Assembly (NCBI GenBank): GCA_947561585.1
Contig: CANNZV010000336.1
Span: 372,001 to 436,000, forward strand
Length of the DNA stretch: 64,000 nt
Direction: 5' to 3'
Source: Caprella mutica
Taxonomy: Eukaryota > Arthropoda > Malacostraca > Amphipoda > Caprellidae
The notes under the pieces were generated by a model that worked only from the letters and a program-made list of their open reading frames with translations, searched no databases and was not told where the DNA came from. A program made the translations under genes and the position numbers. Shown piece by piece: positions 25,101-34,433 of this stretch (position 1 is its first letter; each line of letters starts with the position of its first letter).

Positions 25101-28100
25101 GAGAATATTGTAAACATTAAACAAGTTTAAAATTTTCTGTACTGTGTTTTAATTAACACAAAATGTTGCAGTTGTGTAGCTGATTCTAGTTCTCGCTTTG
25201 AAACACAGGTGGCAGCACGATGCATTTTTGAAACCAGAATTTCCGAGAGTGATGTATCTTATTGTAGTATATCTTTGGCATTACCTTCTGTGTACCATTG
25301 GTGTCATTTTGACGTCACAGTTGCTAGTAGAAGTAGGTATGGACACTGTATAACCTTCTGTGTACCATTGGTGTCATTTTGACGTCACAGTCGTAGCAGA
25401 AGTAGGTATGAACACTGTACCACCTTTCTGTGTACCATTGGTGTCATTTTGACGTCACAGTCGTAGCAGAAGTAGGTATGAACACTGTACCACCTTTCTG
25501 TGTACCATAGGTGTCATTTTGACGTCACAGTCGCTAGTAGAAGTAGGTATGAACACTGTATCACCTTCTGTGTACCATAGGTGTCATTTTGACGTCACAG
25601 TTGCTAGCAGAAGTAGGTATGAACACTGTATCACCTTCTGTGTACCATAGGTGTCATTTTGACGTCACAGTCGCTAGTAGAAGTAGGTATGGACACTGTA
25701 TAACCTTCTGTGTACCATTGGTGTCATTTTGACGTCACAGTCGCTAGTAGAAGTAGGTATGAACACTGTATCACCTTCTGTGTACCATAGGTGTCATTTT
25801 GACGTCACAGTTGCTAGCAGAAGTAGGTATGAACACTGTATCACCTTCTGTGTACCATAGGTGTCATTTTGATGTCACAGTCGCTAGTAGAAGTAGGTAT
25901 GGACACTGTATAACCTTCTGTGTACCATTGGTGTCATTTTGACGTCACCCCCACGGGGACTGCATGAGCTGTTTTTTTGTATTTGTACGCTCATGCAGTG
26001 AGAGCTGCCTCTACGTGGAGTGGGGGAGGCAACTGCTTTTGAAGCAGGCAGAAATCTCTCCTTGTTCTAATGGAGAACAAGTTCCCCAAAGGAACTCCAA
26101 TTATGGACTAAATAATTGAGGAAGGTAACCTCAACAAAAATCCCCTTTGATAAAGGCTTTATCACCCATGAACAATACAACAATGGCCATGGCCCCCAGT
26201 CCCGGGCAGCCCCTCCAGTCGTCGCTGAGTGGGGGGCAAGGGGGTGCGAACAATCTCCCGGTCGGATTGAGCGACAACTCTGGCAACAACACGGATTCTG
26301 CACCTGGTACTTCATTTGAATTAACTCTTGACCCATATGTTCCGGCAACTTCGGCGCCTGGAACCCGTGGAAGAAAATTACGTCACCCTCAAAATCGAAA
26401 TTCTTATGAAACTTATGATGACCTGTTCAAAGTAAAAAGATTCCCCCGATACTTCTCAATTATACCTGAAAATGACTCAGACCTAACGAAACTCAACATG
26501 TTTAAAGTCAACAGTACCATCACTAGACTAATCGGACCTTACGAAAAACTTTCTGAAGATTTTACCAACAAATCCTGGACTGTAGAAGTCAAAACGGAAG
26601 AACAAGGAAATAAACTCAAAACAATGACTACCCTACTATCTGAAAAAGTTAAAATTACTGAACATCAACGCTTCAATGAATCCCAGGGTGTCATCACGTG
26701 TTCTCTTCTGAAAAACTATTCAGAGGAAGACATTGTGGATGGACTCTCAGAACACGGAGTTACAAAATGCCACAGAATCATCCGAAACGCCAAATCTACA
26801 AATCCAGAACCAACTGCAACCCTCATACTCACCTTCAATAACTCCAACCCCCCCGACCGAATCAACATTCGCCCTGGACTGTCTGAACGAGTTCGCCCGT
26901 ACATTCCCACGCCAAGACGCTGCAGGAATTGCCAACGTTATGGACACTCTGTCAATAATTGTCGACGACTGATTCCGGTGTGCGAGAAGTGCGGTGAGGA
27001 GTGTGTGGGTGGACATATCTCCGAAACCTGCACAAACCCAGTTAACTGCTACCACTGTAAAGAACCTCACACTGCAACTTCTAAATCCTGCTCCAAATAC
27101 CTAATGGAAAAAGAAATACTTACCGTAAAAACTAAAGAGCACCTTAGCTTCCAAGAGGCACGAGCCAGGGTGTCACTAACATTCAACCAATCCCACAGGA
27201 CTTATGCATCTGCTTCTACAAACTACTCCGCACCTTCTACACCTATACCTTGCAGACAACCACCAATCAATACTTCAGTATCAACTGCCTCCTCTTCACC
27301 CGAAATATCTAATCCCATCATAATCTCAAACACCCCGAAGGATAACAACAATAACCAAACTAGTAGCTCAACAGAATCCTCCAAAAATCATAATCATATC
27401 ATGAAACGACAACTCAGTAATCTATCAAACCCTCCTCTCGAAGAAAACCTGAAACGATCAAAAATACCAACCCCAAAATCTACTCCATTCAAAAAACCGC
27501 CCCCAACAAAAGATAAAACAGAACCAAATAATACCCATAATCATGGTAATAAATCCCATAATATAACGATAAATATAAAATCAGACAAATCAAGATTTAA
27601 ATAAGTAAAATGATGGTTGCCCTGGCTTCTCTATGCCACTGGAATATCCGTGGATATAGGGGTAACTACCATCACCTACGTACCTTGCTGTCAGATTCTC
27701 AAACCACTATTATATGTTTACAAGAATCTCGACTACCCAATAATTTTTCAACAACCTGCCCCCGAGGTTTCACCATTTATAATAAAAGTGGACGTAACCC
27801 TGATGATGACTTTCTAGCGGAAGTCGGAGGGGCATCAATTGTCATCAAGAATTCTATTGCACATAGCCCTCTCACTCTCAGAACAAATCTTCAAGCTGTT
27901 GCCCTCCGATGCCATATCAACAAACTATATACCATCTGCAGTTTATATCTACCTCCAAATAGCCTTGTCCACATTTCCGATCTAGAAGACCTCATCTCTC
28001 AACTCCCCTCCCCCTTTCTGTTGCTGGGAGACCTCAATGCCCGGAGCCCTTTATGGGGTGACTCTGTTCAAAACCAAAAAGGGAAACTTATTGAAAATCT

Positions 28101-31100
28101 CCTGTCACGCCATCCAATCAGTATCCTCAATAACGACTCACCTACTCACTTTCATACCCAAACGAATTCATTTTCATGTATTGACTTGTCTATATGCTCC
28201 TCCGAAATTGTTCCAGATTTCGAGTGGAATGTATCGGATGACCTATATAATAGTGATCACTTTCCAATCTTCCTAACAACAAATAATAGCGAGCACTCAA
28301 TACCATCCCGTTTCATCATCGAAAGAGCAGACTGGAGAAAATATAAAGAGCTAGCCATTCTCGATGCAGACCTACACAGTTTTCCAGACATAGACGAACT
28401 CCATTCCTTCATTGTACAAACAATCACAAGAGCAGCCACAAGATCCATTCCCAAAACCAGTGGAATATCTCGCACCAAATGTGTGCCGTGGTGGAATGCT
28501 GAACTAGAAAGAGCAAAATTAGAAAAGAACAGAGCTCTCAGACGCTTCTACCAATCTAAACTTAATGTTGACAAGATTCAATTCAATAGAGCAAGAGCAA
28601 AATTCAGATACCTAATAAAAACATCTCGAACCAATAGCTGGAGAGAGTACTGTTCCTCAATTAATGAAAATACCCCACTCCCAACAGTCTGGAAAAGAAT
28701 ACATAAAATCAGAGGGAAATATTCAACCATGAAACAACCAATACTTCATATCAATAACACCCTTGTAGCAGACCCAACAGACGTTGCCAACATATTTGGA
28801 GAAACCCTGAGCACAATATCAAAAGGATGCCAAAATGATTCATTTCTCCTTACTAAACAACGAACTGAAACCACTCCCATCCAATCCCCCATCAATAATA
28901 CAGAAGACTATAATATCCCATTCAAACTAGATGAGCTCCATAATGCTTTGAAACTCAGCAACAATAGTGCTGCTGGCGAAGATGAAATAAAATACCCCAT
29001 GATATGCAACCTCCCAGAGATCTCCCTATCATTCCTCCTATCATTCTTCAACAAAATATGGTCAGAAAACTCATTTCCATCAGCATGGAGAATATCAATC
29101 ACCATTCCATTTCACAAACCTGGTAAAGATAAACATGACCCCCAAAACTATAGACCAATTGCTCTAACTAGTTGCCTTTGCAAACTGATGGAGCGCATGG
29201 TCAACATCAGACTGGTATATCACTTGGAAAGCCATAGATACCTTCACCCAAACCAGTACGGATTCCGAAACAATAGAAGCACAACTGATGTACTAGCCCA
29301 TATTGACACCTATATCAAAACAGCATTTGCCAGAGGAGAACACGTGGTCGCAGTGTTTTTCGATCTACAAAAAGCATATGATACAACCTGGAAACGTCAT
29401 ATCTTACAATCCCTCATAGATTTGAACTTGAAAGGCAACCTACCAAAATTCATCCAAAACTTCCTGTCCCACCGTCTTATCAAAGTTAAAATCAACAATA
29501 CATTTTCAGATCCATTCCCTCAATATGAAGGCGTCCCCCAGGGGAGCGTTTTAAGCTGCTGCTTGTTTGCACTAGCAATCAATGGCCTTCCATCCTGCCT
29601 ACCCCATTATATAGAATCCTCTTTATATGTTGATGACTTTGCAATTTTTGCACGATCTGCGAGTCTCCCATCTGCCATACGTCGAGCACAATTAGCGGTC
29701 AAGAAAGCTTATAACTGGTCAACCTCCCACGGCTTCACTTTCTCCCACCAGAAAACTGTTGCAATGCATTTCACTCGCAAACGTGGTGCATTCCCCCCAC
29801 TGGACCTCAAACTCAATACTAACAATATCCCTCAAGTTTCAGAAACCAAATTTCTTGGCATGATTTTAGACCCTAAACTCTCCTGGATACCCCATCTAAG
29901 ATCCCTACGCACATCGTGTCTTAAAAGCCTAGATCTATTAAAATGCCTCTCCCACTCGCATTGGGGAGCTGATAGAATAACACTATTGAGAATATATCGT
30001 GCCTTGGTAAGATCTAAATTAGATTACTCCTGCCAAATATACTCGTCTGCTAACAAAACAGCTTTACGAATGTTAGACCCTATTCATCACCAAGGATTGC
30101 GACTATCTCTTGGAGCATTCCGTACCACACCAGTGGAGAGCCTATACAGTGAGGCAGGTGAACCATCATTATATTATCGGAGAGATAAATTATCACTGCA
30201 ACTCTACTCTCGTATTCTGGCGATGCCCAACACTCCTGCTAACTCATCCCTCAACAATTGTTCTATTGATCCAATACTTCTAATAAAACAAAGACTACCA
30301 TCAACACTTGGCTTTAGAATTAGAAATAACCTTTTACCCAACCTCAATTTTCCTCTCCTTATAATGCCCGCACTTGCCTATAATATCCCTCCATACATGC
30401 TGGATCTACCACCGTTATGCCCTGGAATCACTTCTAACTCAAAATCAAAGACACCTGCACCTCAAATGAAAGCCCTATTCCAGGACCACATCACTGCTCA
30501 TACTCGCGACTGCGCTGTCTACACCGACGGATCTAAAGATGGTAATGGTGTGGGCTTCGCTGTTGTCCTGGAGGAGAGAGTGATAAAGAAGAAGCTACCG
30601 GAACAGTCGTCGATTTTTACTGCTGAACTGAAAGCCATTTTAGCAGCATTAGCCATGGTGGTTGGACGTGGTAACCAATCTTTCACCATTTACAGTGACT
30701 CGCAAAGTGCCCTGGAATCCATCTGTGATGCATTCTCCAGACACCCTGTGGTTGAAGAGATTCATAGATGGTTGGCGATGATTCAACGATCAGGAAAAAG
30801 AGTCGACTTCTGCTGGGTTCCTGGACACGTCGGAGTGATCGGAAACGATCGTGCTGATGTGGCAGCGAGAGAGGCAAACTCCTGTCAAGGACTGATACCA
30901 CCTGTACCATTGCCTCATAAAGACTATTACCCCTACTTTAACAACTATGTCCAAACTAAATGGTTACAGGAGTGGCAAAACCTCCAAAACAACAAATTGC
31001 GTACTCTCAAGGATGATGTAAAGGTATGGTCCACAGCATGTAGAAAATCTCGGAGAGAAGAAATTGTTCTGGCCCGTTTACGAATGGGTCACACCAGAAG

Positions 31101-34100
31101 CACACACGAGTACCTACTGAAAGGTGAACCTCAACCATATTGTGAGGATTGCTTGATACCCCTTACTGTGACTCACATCTTGGTAGAATGCCCCAACTTC
31201 ACTGACGGAAGACGAATACACTTTGGCAGAGATACCTCCCTTAAGTCAATTCTCAAAAATGATGAATCTAGCGTCCAGACCGTATTCAAATTTCTTCACT
31301 CTATAAGATATGACCTGTCTAAAATTTGATTATATTGTTACAAATGGAAAATTCAAACAAGTGGCGATAGCCTAGTGTAATGTAAGTAGGTATGATAGTT
31401 ACTATTGTAACGCCACTTGTACTCTACTCAATCAATGCCTCTCCTAAATTGTACATCCTATACTATACCATATAGCATGTATGACCTAAATGGTTAACGT
31501 GCAAGGTGAATGTGCCCTCACGGGCTTACTATTATTATTATTATTATTATTATTTTGACGTCACAGTCGCTAGTAGAAGTAGCTATGGACACTGTATCAC
31601 CTTCTGTGTACCATTGGTGTCATTTTGACGTCACAGTCGTAGTAGAAGTAAGTATGAACACTGTATCACCTTCTGTGTGCCATTGGTTTCATTTTGACGT
31701 CACAGTTGCTAGTAGAAGTAGGTATGGACACTGTGTCACCTTCTGTGTACCATTAGTGTCATTTTGACGTCACAGTTGCTAGTAGAAGTAGGTATGAACA
31801 CTGTATCACCTTCTGTGTAACATTGGTGTCATTTTGACGTCACAGTCGCTAGTAGAAGTAGATATGGACACTGTATCACCTTCTGTGTACCATTGGTGTC
31901 ATTTTGACGTCACAGTCGTAGTAGAAGTAAGTATGAACACTGTATCACCTTCTGTGTACCATTGGTGTCATTTTGACGTCACAGTTGCTAGTAGAAGTAG
32001 GTATGGACACTGTATCACCTTCTGTGTACCATTGGTGTCATTTTGACGTCACAGTCGCTAGTAGAAGTAGGTATGGACACTGTATCACCTTCTGTGTACC
32101 ATTGGTGTCATTTTGACGTCACAGTCGTAGTAGAAGTAAGTATGAACACTGTATCACCTTCTGTGTACCATTGGTGTCATTTTGACGTCACAGTCGCTAG
32201 TAGAAGTAGGTATGGACACTGTATCACTTTCTGTGTACCATTGGTGTCATTTTGACGTCATAGTCGCTAGTAGAAGTAGCTATGGACACTGTATCACTTT
32301 CTGTGTACCAAACTGTAGTTAATTACTATTGGTTTAATGTTAGAATATTTTTTATTCTATTGTTTTAATTCATTTCTATTTGTTTCCATCAGTTCCTTCA
32401 TAGCAAAAGAAGATGCCAAAGTGTTGAAGAGAAATGCTGTTTACGGACAGTTTAGGGCTGGTCTGAAACCGCACAGAGAGGGGAAATGGTCCTTGACTAG
32501 GGTGAGTGGTCCTTGACTAGGGTGAGTGGTCCTTGACTTGGGTGAGTGGTCCTTGATTAGGGTGAGTGGTCCTTGACTAGGGTAAGTGATCCTTGACTAG
32601 GGTGAGTGGTCCTTGACTAGGGTGAGTGGTCCTTGACTAGGGTGAGTGGTCCTTGACTAGGGTGAGTGGTCCTCGACTAGGGTGAGTGGTCCTCGACTAG
32701 GATGAGAGATCCTTGGCTAGGACAAGTGGTCCTTGACTAGGGTGAGTGGTCCTTGACTAGGGTGAGTGGTCCTTGACTAGGGTGAGTGGTCCTTGACTAG
32801 GGTGAGTGGTCTTTGACTTGGGTGAGTGGTCCTTGACTTGGGTGAGTGGTCCTTTACTAGGGTGAGTGGTCCTTTACTAGGGTGAGTGGTCCTTGACTAG
32901 GGTGAGTGGTCCTTGACTAGGGTAAGTGATCCTTGACTAGGGTGAGTGGTCCTTGACTAGGGTGAGTGGTCCTTGACTAGGGTGAGTGGTCCTCGACTAG
33001 GGTGAGTGGTCCTCGACTAGGGTGAGTGGTCCTCGACTAGGATGAGAGGTCCTTGGCTAGGACAAGTGGTCCTTGACTAGGGTGAGTGGTCCTTGACTAG
33101 GGTGAGTGGTCCTTGACTAGGGTGAGTGGTCTTTGACTAGGGTGAGTGGTCTTTGACTTGGGTGAGTGGTCCTTTACTAGGGTGAGTGGTCCTTTACTAG
33201 GGTGAGTGGTCCTTTACTAGGGTGAGTGGTCCTTGACTAGGGTGAGTGGTCCTTGACTAGGGTGAGTGGTCCTTGACTAGGGTGAGTGGTCCTCGACTAG
33301 GGTGAGTGGTCCTCGACTAGGATGAGTGGTCCTCGACTAGGATGAGAGATCCTTGACTAGGGTGAGTGGTCCTTGACTAGGGTGAGTGGTCCTTGACTAG
33401 GGTGAGTGGTCCTTGACTTGGGTGAGTGGTCCTTGACTTGGGTGAGTGGTCCTTGACTTGGGTGAGTGGTCCTTGACTTGGGTGAGTGGTCCTTGATTAG
33501 GGTGAGTGGTCCTTGATTAGGGTGAGTGGTCCTTTACTAGGGTGAGTGGTCCTTTACTAGGGTGAGTGGTCCTTTACTAGGGTGAGTGGTCCTTGACTAG
33601 GGTGAGTTGTTGTTGTTTAACATTCCGGAGGATGAGTCTAAAGGTGCTCCAGTGAGTGAATGTTGTCTGTAGTTATAGGGATGGACCTTGTGTGTGGATG
33701 TGGGAGACTGACCTATGACCGGTGAGACAGAACTCACATTGATAAGTTTCCGATCACCCAATCCTATTAGTTATTGGCTCAAAGATATTGGCAAATTATT
33801 TCTTAAAAAATTGTGGACATGAGTGTTGAGTATTTTGTTGACGAGTAAGTGTATTTGTACTGTATCGAAGGCTTTGCTTATGAGTATAGTAGGTGAGTGA
33901 TCTTTCACTATACTAAAGGTGCCTTATGGAGTAAATACTTAACTAATACGAGAATAATTTTCATCCTAGGGCCTCGTATAGCTACTGCAATTTACTTATT
34001 CTCCCAATTATAATTTTATAGAATGTAAAATATATAATCTTGATAAGGAACCTCCTTGTTTTCCTCCCACCAGAAAGAGTACAGGAAAAGGCTTCTCCCT

Positions 34101-34433
34101 CCCTTCACTCTTGGCCCCACTTATTTCATGCGCTTCAAGACTGCTCAGACGCTACTACAGACTTTACCTAGTGTCAATACGGTGTACCTAGAGGATGTCT
34201 TCCTCACAGGACTGGTAGCGAAGAAAGCCAAGGTAGGACATGTGAACGTGTCTGCTAAAATGTTCTACAGAGGAACGAGGTACAAGAACTTCACCAGCCA
34301 TAACTCCTCCTTCTGGGTCCACAACATGAGTGAACTTCGCAGAACCAGTTACATGAAGAGACTCTTTAAAGACAGGTACAAAGGAACCAACGACAAACCC
34401 TCCATTGAAAAGGAAACTCTTAAGACTGCCTGA
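16184..34433 (+). CDS. Beta-1,3-galactosyltransferase/N-acetylglucosaminyltransferase family protein, GT31 (5 exons)
   Basis: Exons 16184-16581, 19436-19546, 20312-20425, 32393-32501 and 34074-34433 join in frame (phases 2, 2, 2, 0) at GT-AG introns and give 363 residues. It should transfer a sugar from a UDP-sugar to a glycan in the Golgi lumen; donor and acceptor cannot be read from sequence. Seen: a short basic cytoplasmic tail and a membrane anchor (about residues 9-23), the GT31 motif IRETWG (about 117-122), the metal-binding DDD (about 197-199) in FAKIDDDV, and the late EDV motif (about 284-286). Length fits a compact family member. The usual YP-x-Y-x-x-G-x-G-Y block reads LPPFTLGPTY here, a divergent version. 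The fourth donor is embedded in a minisatellite of donor copies, and intron 3 (about 12 kb) holds a LINE. A second ATG at 16175 is out of frame. The subfamily is unresolved, so no symbol is given. Confidence 0.88.
17201..17798. mobile_element. Tc1/mariner (pogo/Tigger-like) MITE in GT31 intron 1
   Basis: Terminal inverted repeats start CAGCAAAACCTCG and are flanked by TA on both sides (17199-17200 and 17799-17800), the target duplication of Tc1/mariner elements. CAG-nn-AAACCTCG ends are typical of pogo/Tigger-type transposons. At about 598 bp without a transposase frame it is non-autonomous. Confidence 0.85.
17802..18907. mobile_element. Inverted-repeat element family B, copy 1
   Basis: The left end (about 17802-17870) and the reverse complement of the right end (about 18835-18907) share ACTACAATA, a run near ATACAC, and TTCTGTTTCAAAAG. 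The subterminal blocks ACGACGTCATAACAGCAACA and a later CAATTGAAGA recur in copy 2 at 23722. A minisatellite (18309-18711) lies inside. No transposase is visible and the class is unclear. Confidence 0.6.
18309..18711. repeat. Minisatellite, 33 bp unit, self-complementary
   Basis: About 12 units of TCTACTATTAGCAGTGTCTA then CTATTGCTAATAG. Each unit contains CTATTAGCA and its near complement TTGCTAATAG, so single strands can fold. It opens short frames on both strands that are not genes. Confidence 0.95.
18908..19435. other. Remainder of GT31 intron 1
   Basis: No feature recognised. The intron ends in a pyrimidine-rich acceptor, TTTTCTCTTCAG. Confidence 0.5.
19700..20000 (+). repeat. Dispersed repeat family A, copy 3 (GT31 intron 2)
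   Basis: It matches copy 1 along most of its length (TCACCTCTTCATTTTCCTCT, CATTCCTTGGTAAGTGA, TTTCTGAC-AGCTTCTT, TATTTAATTTCC). A G run of about 15 at 19600-19614 lies just upstream, as a G run also does in the 5.8 kb region. Confidence 0.8.
20040..20300. repeat. Dispersed repeat family C, copy 1
   Basis: About 20098-20275 (GGTTAGGTAGAATACCTATA through ACATAAACTGAG) resembles 24242-24480 in GT31 intron 3. Shared pieces are GTAGAATA-C-TA-AATTTC, TTTTCTACCTA-AGATTGTAAAG and TATCATGA-AAAGAAT. Unclassified. Confidence 0.55.
20546..22207. repeat. Minisatellite, 32 bp unit, with a 12 bp palindrome per unit
   Basis: About 52 units (TAGGTTGGTATCGATACCTC then TTTGGTGGGTAA or variants) follow GT31 exon 3. 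Nearly every unit carries GGTATCGATACC, a perfect 12 bp palindrome. A block near 21790-22085 has GGTATCGAAACC instead, which breaks the palindrome in about ten consecutive units. A long minus-strand open frame here is a repeat artefact. Confidence 0.97.
22208..22596. other. Unassigned part of GT31 intron 3
   Basis: Nothing recognised; ordinary AT-rich intron sequence between the minisatellite and the next inverted-repeat element. Confidence 0.45.
22597..23714. mobile_element. Non-autonomous DNA element with inverted ends of about 70 bp
   Basis: The left end (GGCGGAATTTTGCC, later CGGAAATTTGCCAGGC and CGGGGATTATAAATTT) is matched by the reverse complement of 23646-23714. The arms are purine/pyrimidine skewed and repeat the CGGAATTTTGCC motif within each arm. 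No coding capacity and no clear target duplication. It abuts the family B element at about 23722. Confidence 0.7.
23722..25285. mobile_element. Inverted-repeat element family B, copy 2
   Basis: The left arm (GAAATTCTGGTTTCAAAAAT, then GCACCGTGCTGCCACC) is the reverse complement of the right arm near 25205-25255. Its subterminal block near 23854 (GACGTCTTAACAGCAACACT) matches copy 1 near 17920. The interior contains repeat family C (24242-24480) and no transposase. The right end runs straight into the CRE minisatellite. Confidence 0.65.
25286..25948. repeat. CRE-containing minisatellite, left half
   Basis: About ten units of 68-70 bp. Each contains TGTCATTTTGACGTCACAGT and a block AGTAGAAGTAGGTATG. 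TGACGTCA is the palindromic full cAMP response element sequence; one unit has GATGTCAC instead. The array is interrupted at 25949 by the LINE and resumes at 31552. Confidence 0.95.
26147..27604 (+). CDS. LINE ORF1: Gag-like nucleic-acid-binding protein with CCHC zinc knuckles
   Basis: A 485-residue protein that would coat the element RNA. Residues about 80-250 look like the conserved Gag-like or RRM-type region of I/Jockey elements. Zinc knuckles start at about residue 259 (CRNCQRYGHSVNNC), followed by two more Cys/His clusters (CEKCGEEC-GGH, CYHCKEPH). The C-terminus is Ser/Pro/Asn-rich and basic. The first ATG of the frame was used; a second Met lies 6 codons downstream (26165). The stop at 27602 is five bases before the ORF2 start, so ORF2 is probably translated by reinitiation or frameshift-like coupling. 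Confidence 0.92.
   Translation: MIKALSPMNNTTMAMAPSPGQPLQSSLSGGQGGANNLPVGLSDNSGNNTDSAPGTSFELTLDPYVPATSAPGTRGRKLRHPQNRNSYETYDDLFKVKRFPRYFSIIPENDSDLTKLNMFKVNSTITRLIGPYEKLSEDFTNKSWTVEVKTEEQGNKLKTMTTLLSEKVKITEHQRFNESQGVITCSLLKNYSEEDIVDGLSEHGVTKCHRIIRNAKSTNPEPTATLILTFNNSNPPDRINIRPGLSERVRPYIPTPRRCRNCQRYGHSVNNCRRLIPVCEKCGEECVGGHISETCTNPVNCYHCKEPHTATSKSCSKYLMEKEILTVKTKEHLSFQEARARVSLTFNQSHRTYASASTNYSAPSTPIPCRQPPINTSVSTASSSPEISNPIIISNTPKDNNNNQTSSSTESSKNHNHIMKRQLSNLSNPPLEENLKRSKIPTPKSTPFKKPPPTKDKTEPNNTHNHGNKSHNITINIKSDKSRFK
27610..31329 (+). CDS. LINE ORF2: APE endonuclease, reverse transcriptase, RNase H
   Basis: A 1239-residue polyprotein that nicks the target and reverse transcribes the element. The N-terminal APE-type endonuclease shows HWNIRG, CLQESRL, LLGDLNARSPLWG and SDHFPI (about residues 12-220). 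RT motifs follow: YRPIALTSCLCKLMER (about 515), YGFRNNRST, FFDLQKAYDTTW, GVPQGSVLS and the catalytic YVDD (about 671). RNase H follows at about 970 with the acidic residues in YTDGSKDG, FTAELKAI, YSDSQSAL and GNDRADVAA. A Cys/His cluster near residue 1170 (CEDC...H...C) closes the protein. All catalytic residues are present and there is no frameshift. Confidence 0.95.
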   Translation: MMVALASLCHWNIRGYRGNYHHLRTLLSDSQTTIICLQESRLPNNFSTTCPRGFTIYNKSGRNPDDDFLAEVGGASIVIKNSIAHSPLTLRTNLQAVALRCHINKLYTICSLYLPPNSLVHISDLEDLISQLPSPFLLLGDLNARSPLWGDSVQNQKGKLIENLLSRHPISILNNDSPTHFHTQTNSFSCIDLSICSSEIVPDFEWNVSDDLYNSDHFPIFLTTNNSEHSIPSRFIIERADWRKYKELAILDADLHSFPDIDELHSFIVQTITRAATRSIPKTSGISRTKCVPWWNAELERAKLEKNRALRRFYQSKLNVDKIQFNRARAKFRYLIKTSRTNSWREYCSSINENTPLPTVWKRIHKIRGKYSTMKQPILHINNTLVADPTDVANIFGETLSTISKGCQNDSFLLTKQRTETTPIQSPINNTEDYNIPFKLDELHNALKLSNNSAAGEDEIKYPMICNLPEISLSFLLSFFNKIWSENSFPSAWRISITIPFHKPGKDKHDPQNYRPIALTSCLCKLMERMVNIRLVYHLESHRYLHPNQYGFRNNRSTTDVLAHIDTYIKTAFARGEHVVAVFFDLQKAYDTTWKRHILQSLIDLNLKGNLPKFIQNFLSHRLIKVKINNTFSDPFPQYEGVPQGSVLSCCLFALAINGLPSCLPHYIESSLYVDDFAIFARSASLPSAIRRAQLAVKKAYNWSTSHGFTFSHQKTVAMHFTRKRGAFPPLDLKLNTNNIPQVSETKFLGMILDPKLSWIPHLRSLRTSCLKSLDLLKCLSHSHWGADRITLLRIYRALVRSKLDYSCQIYSSANKTALRMLDPIHHQGLRLSLGAFRTTPVESLYSEAGEPSLYYRRDKLSLQLYSRILAMPNTPANSSLNNCSIDPILLIKQRLPSTLGFRIRNNLLPNLNFPLLIMPALAYNIPPYMLDLPPLCPGITSNSKSKTPAPQMKALFQDHITAHTRDCAVYTDGSKDGNGVGFAVVLEERVIKKKLPEQSSIFTAELKAILAALAMVVGRGNQSFTIYSDSQSALESICDAFSRHPVVEEIHRWLAMIQRSGKRVDFCWVPGHVGVIGNDRADVAAREANSCQGLIPPVPLPHKDYYPYFNNYVQTKWLQEWQNLQNNKLRTLKDDVKVWSTACRKSRREEIVLARLRMGHTRSTHEYLLKGEPQPYCEDCLIPLTVTHILVECPNFTDGRRIHFGRDTSLKSILKNDESSVQTVFKFLHSIRYDLSKI
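31552..32310. repeat. CRE-containing minisatellite, right half
   Basis: About 11 further units of the 68-70 bp repeat with TGACGTCA, continuing the array split by the LINE. Several frames are open across it (peptides like HWCHFDVTV) and are artefacts. It ends about 80 bp before GT31 exon 4. Confidence 0.95.
32487..33608 (+). repeat. 20 bp minisatellite made of 5' splice-site copies at the GT31 exon 4/intron 4 boundary
   Basis: About 56 units of GGTGAGTGGTCCTTGACTAG. The first unit overlaps the coding end of exon 4 (codons for W-S-L-T-R) and its authentic donor at 32502; all others lie in the intron, and most preserve CTAGGGTGAGT, a strong donor consensus. Sub-blocks recur about 340 bp apart (for example the GATGAGAGATCC variant near 32700 and its relative near 33040), so expansion involved multi-unit duplication. 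Use of any later donor would add GTG AGT GGT CCT TGA, an immediate stop. Confidence 0.97.
33609..34073. other. Remainder of GT31 intron 4
   Basis: No repeat or coding region recognised. The intron ends in CTCCCACCAG, a good acceptor. Confidence 0.5.

Larger units (their letters stand above)
25949..31551 (+). mobile_element. Full-length non-LTR retrotransposon (I/Jockey group, RNase H-containing)
   Basis: A 5.6 kb LINE with a 5' leader, ORF1 (26147-27604), ORF2 (27610-31329), a short 3' UTR and a (TTA)n tail of about 11 repeats. The 13 bp ATTTTGACGTCAC occurs immediately before the element (25936-25948) and immediately after the tail (31552-31564) and is the target-site duplication. The target is one unit of the CRE minisatellite. 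A CCHC Gag-like ORF1, APE endonuclease, RT, RNase H and a simple trinucleotide tail point to the I superfamily or a relative. Both ORFs are uninterrupted, so the copy is young and may be competent. It is in the sense orientation of the host GT31 gene. Confidence 0.93.

Noticed and set aside
31510..32255. Three open frames with HWCHFDVTV repeats
   Set aside because: They lie in the CRE minisatellite and are copies of the same unit, interrupted at unit variants.
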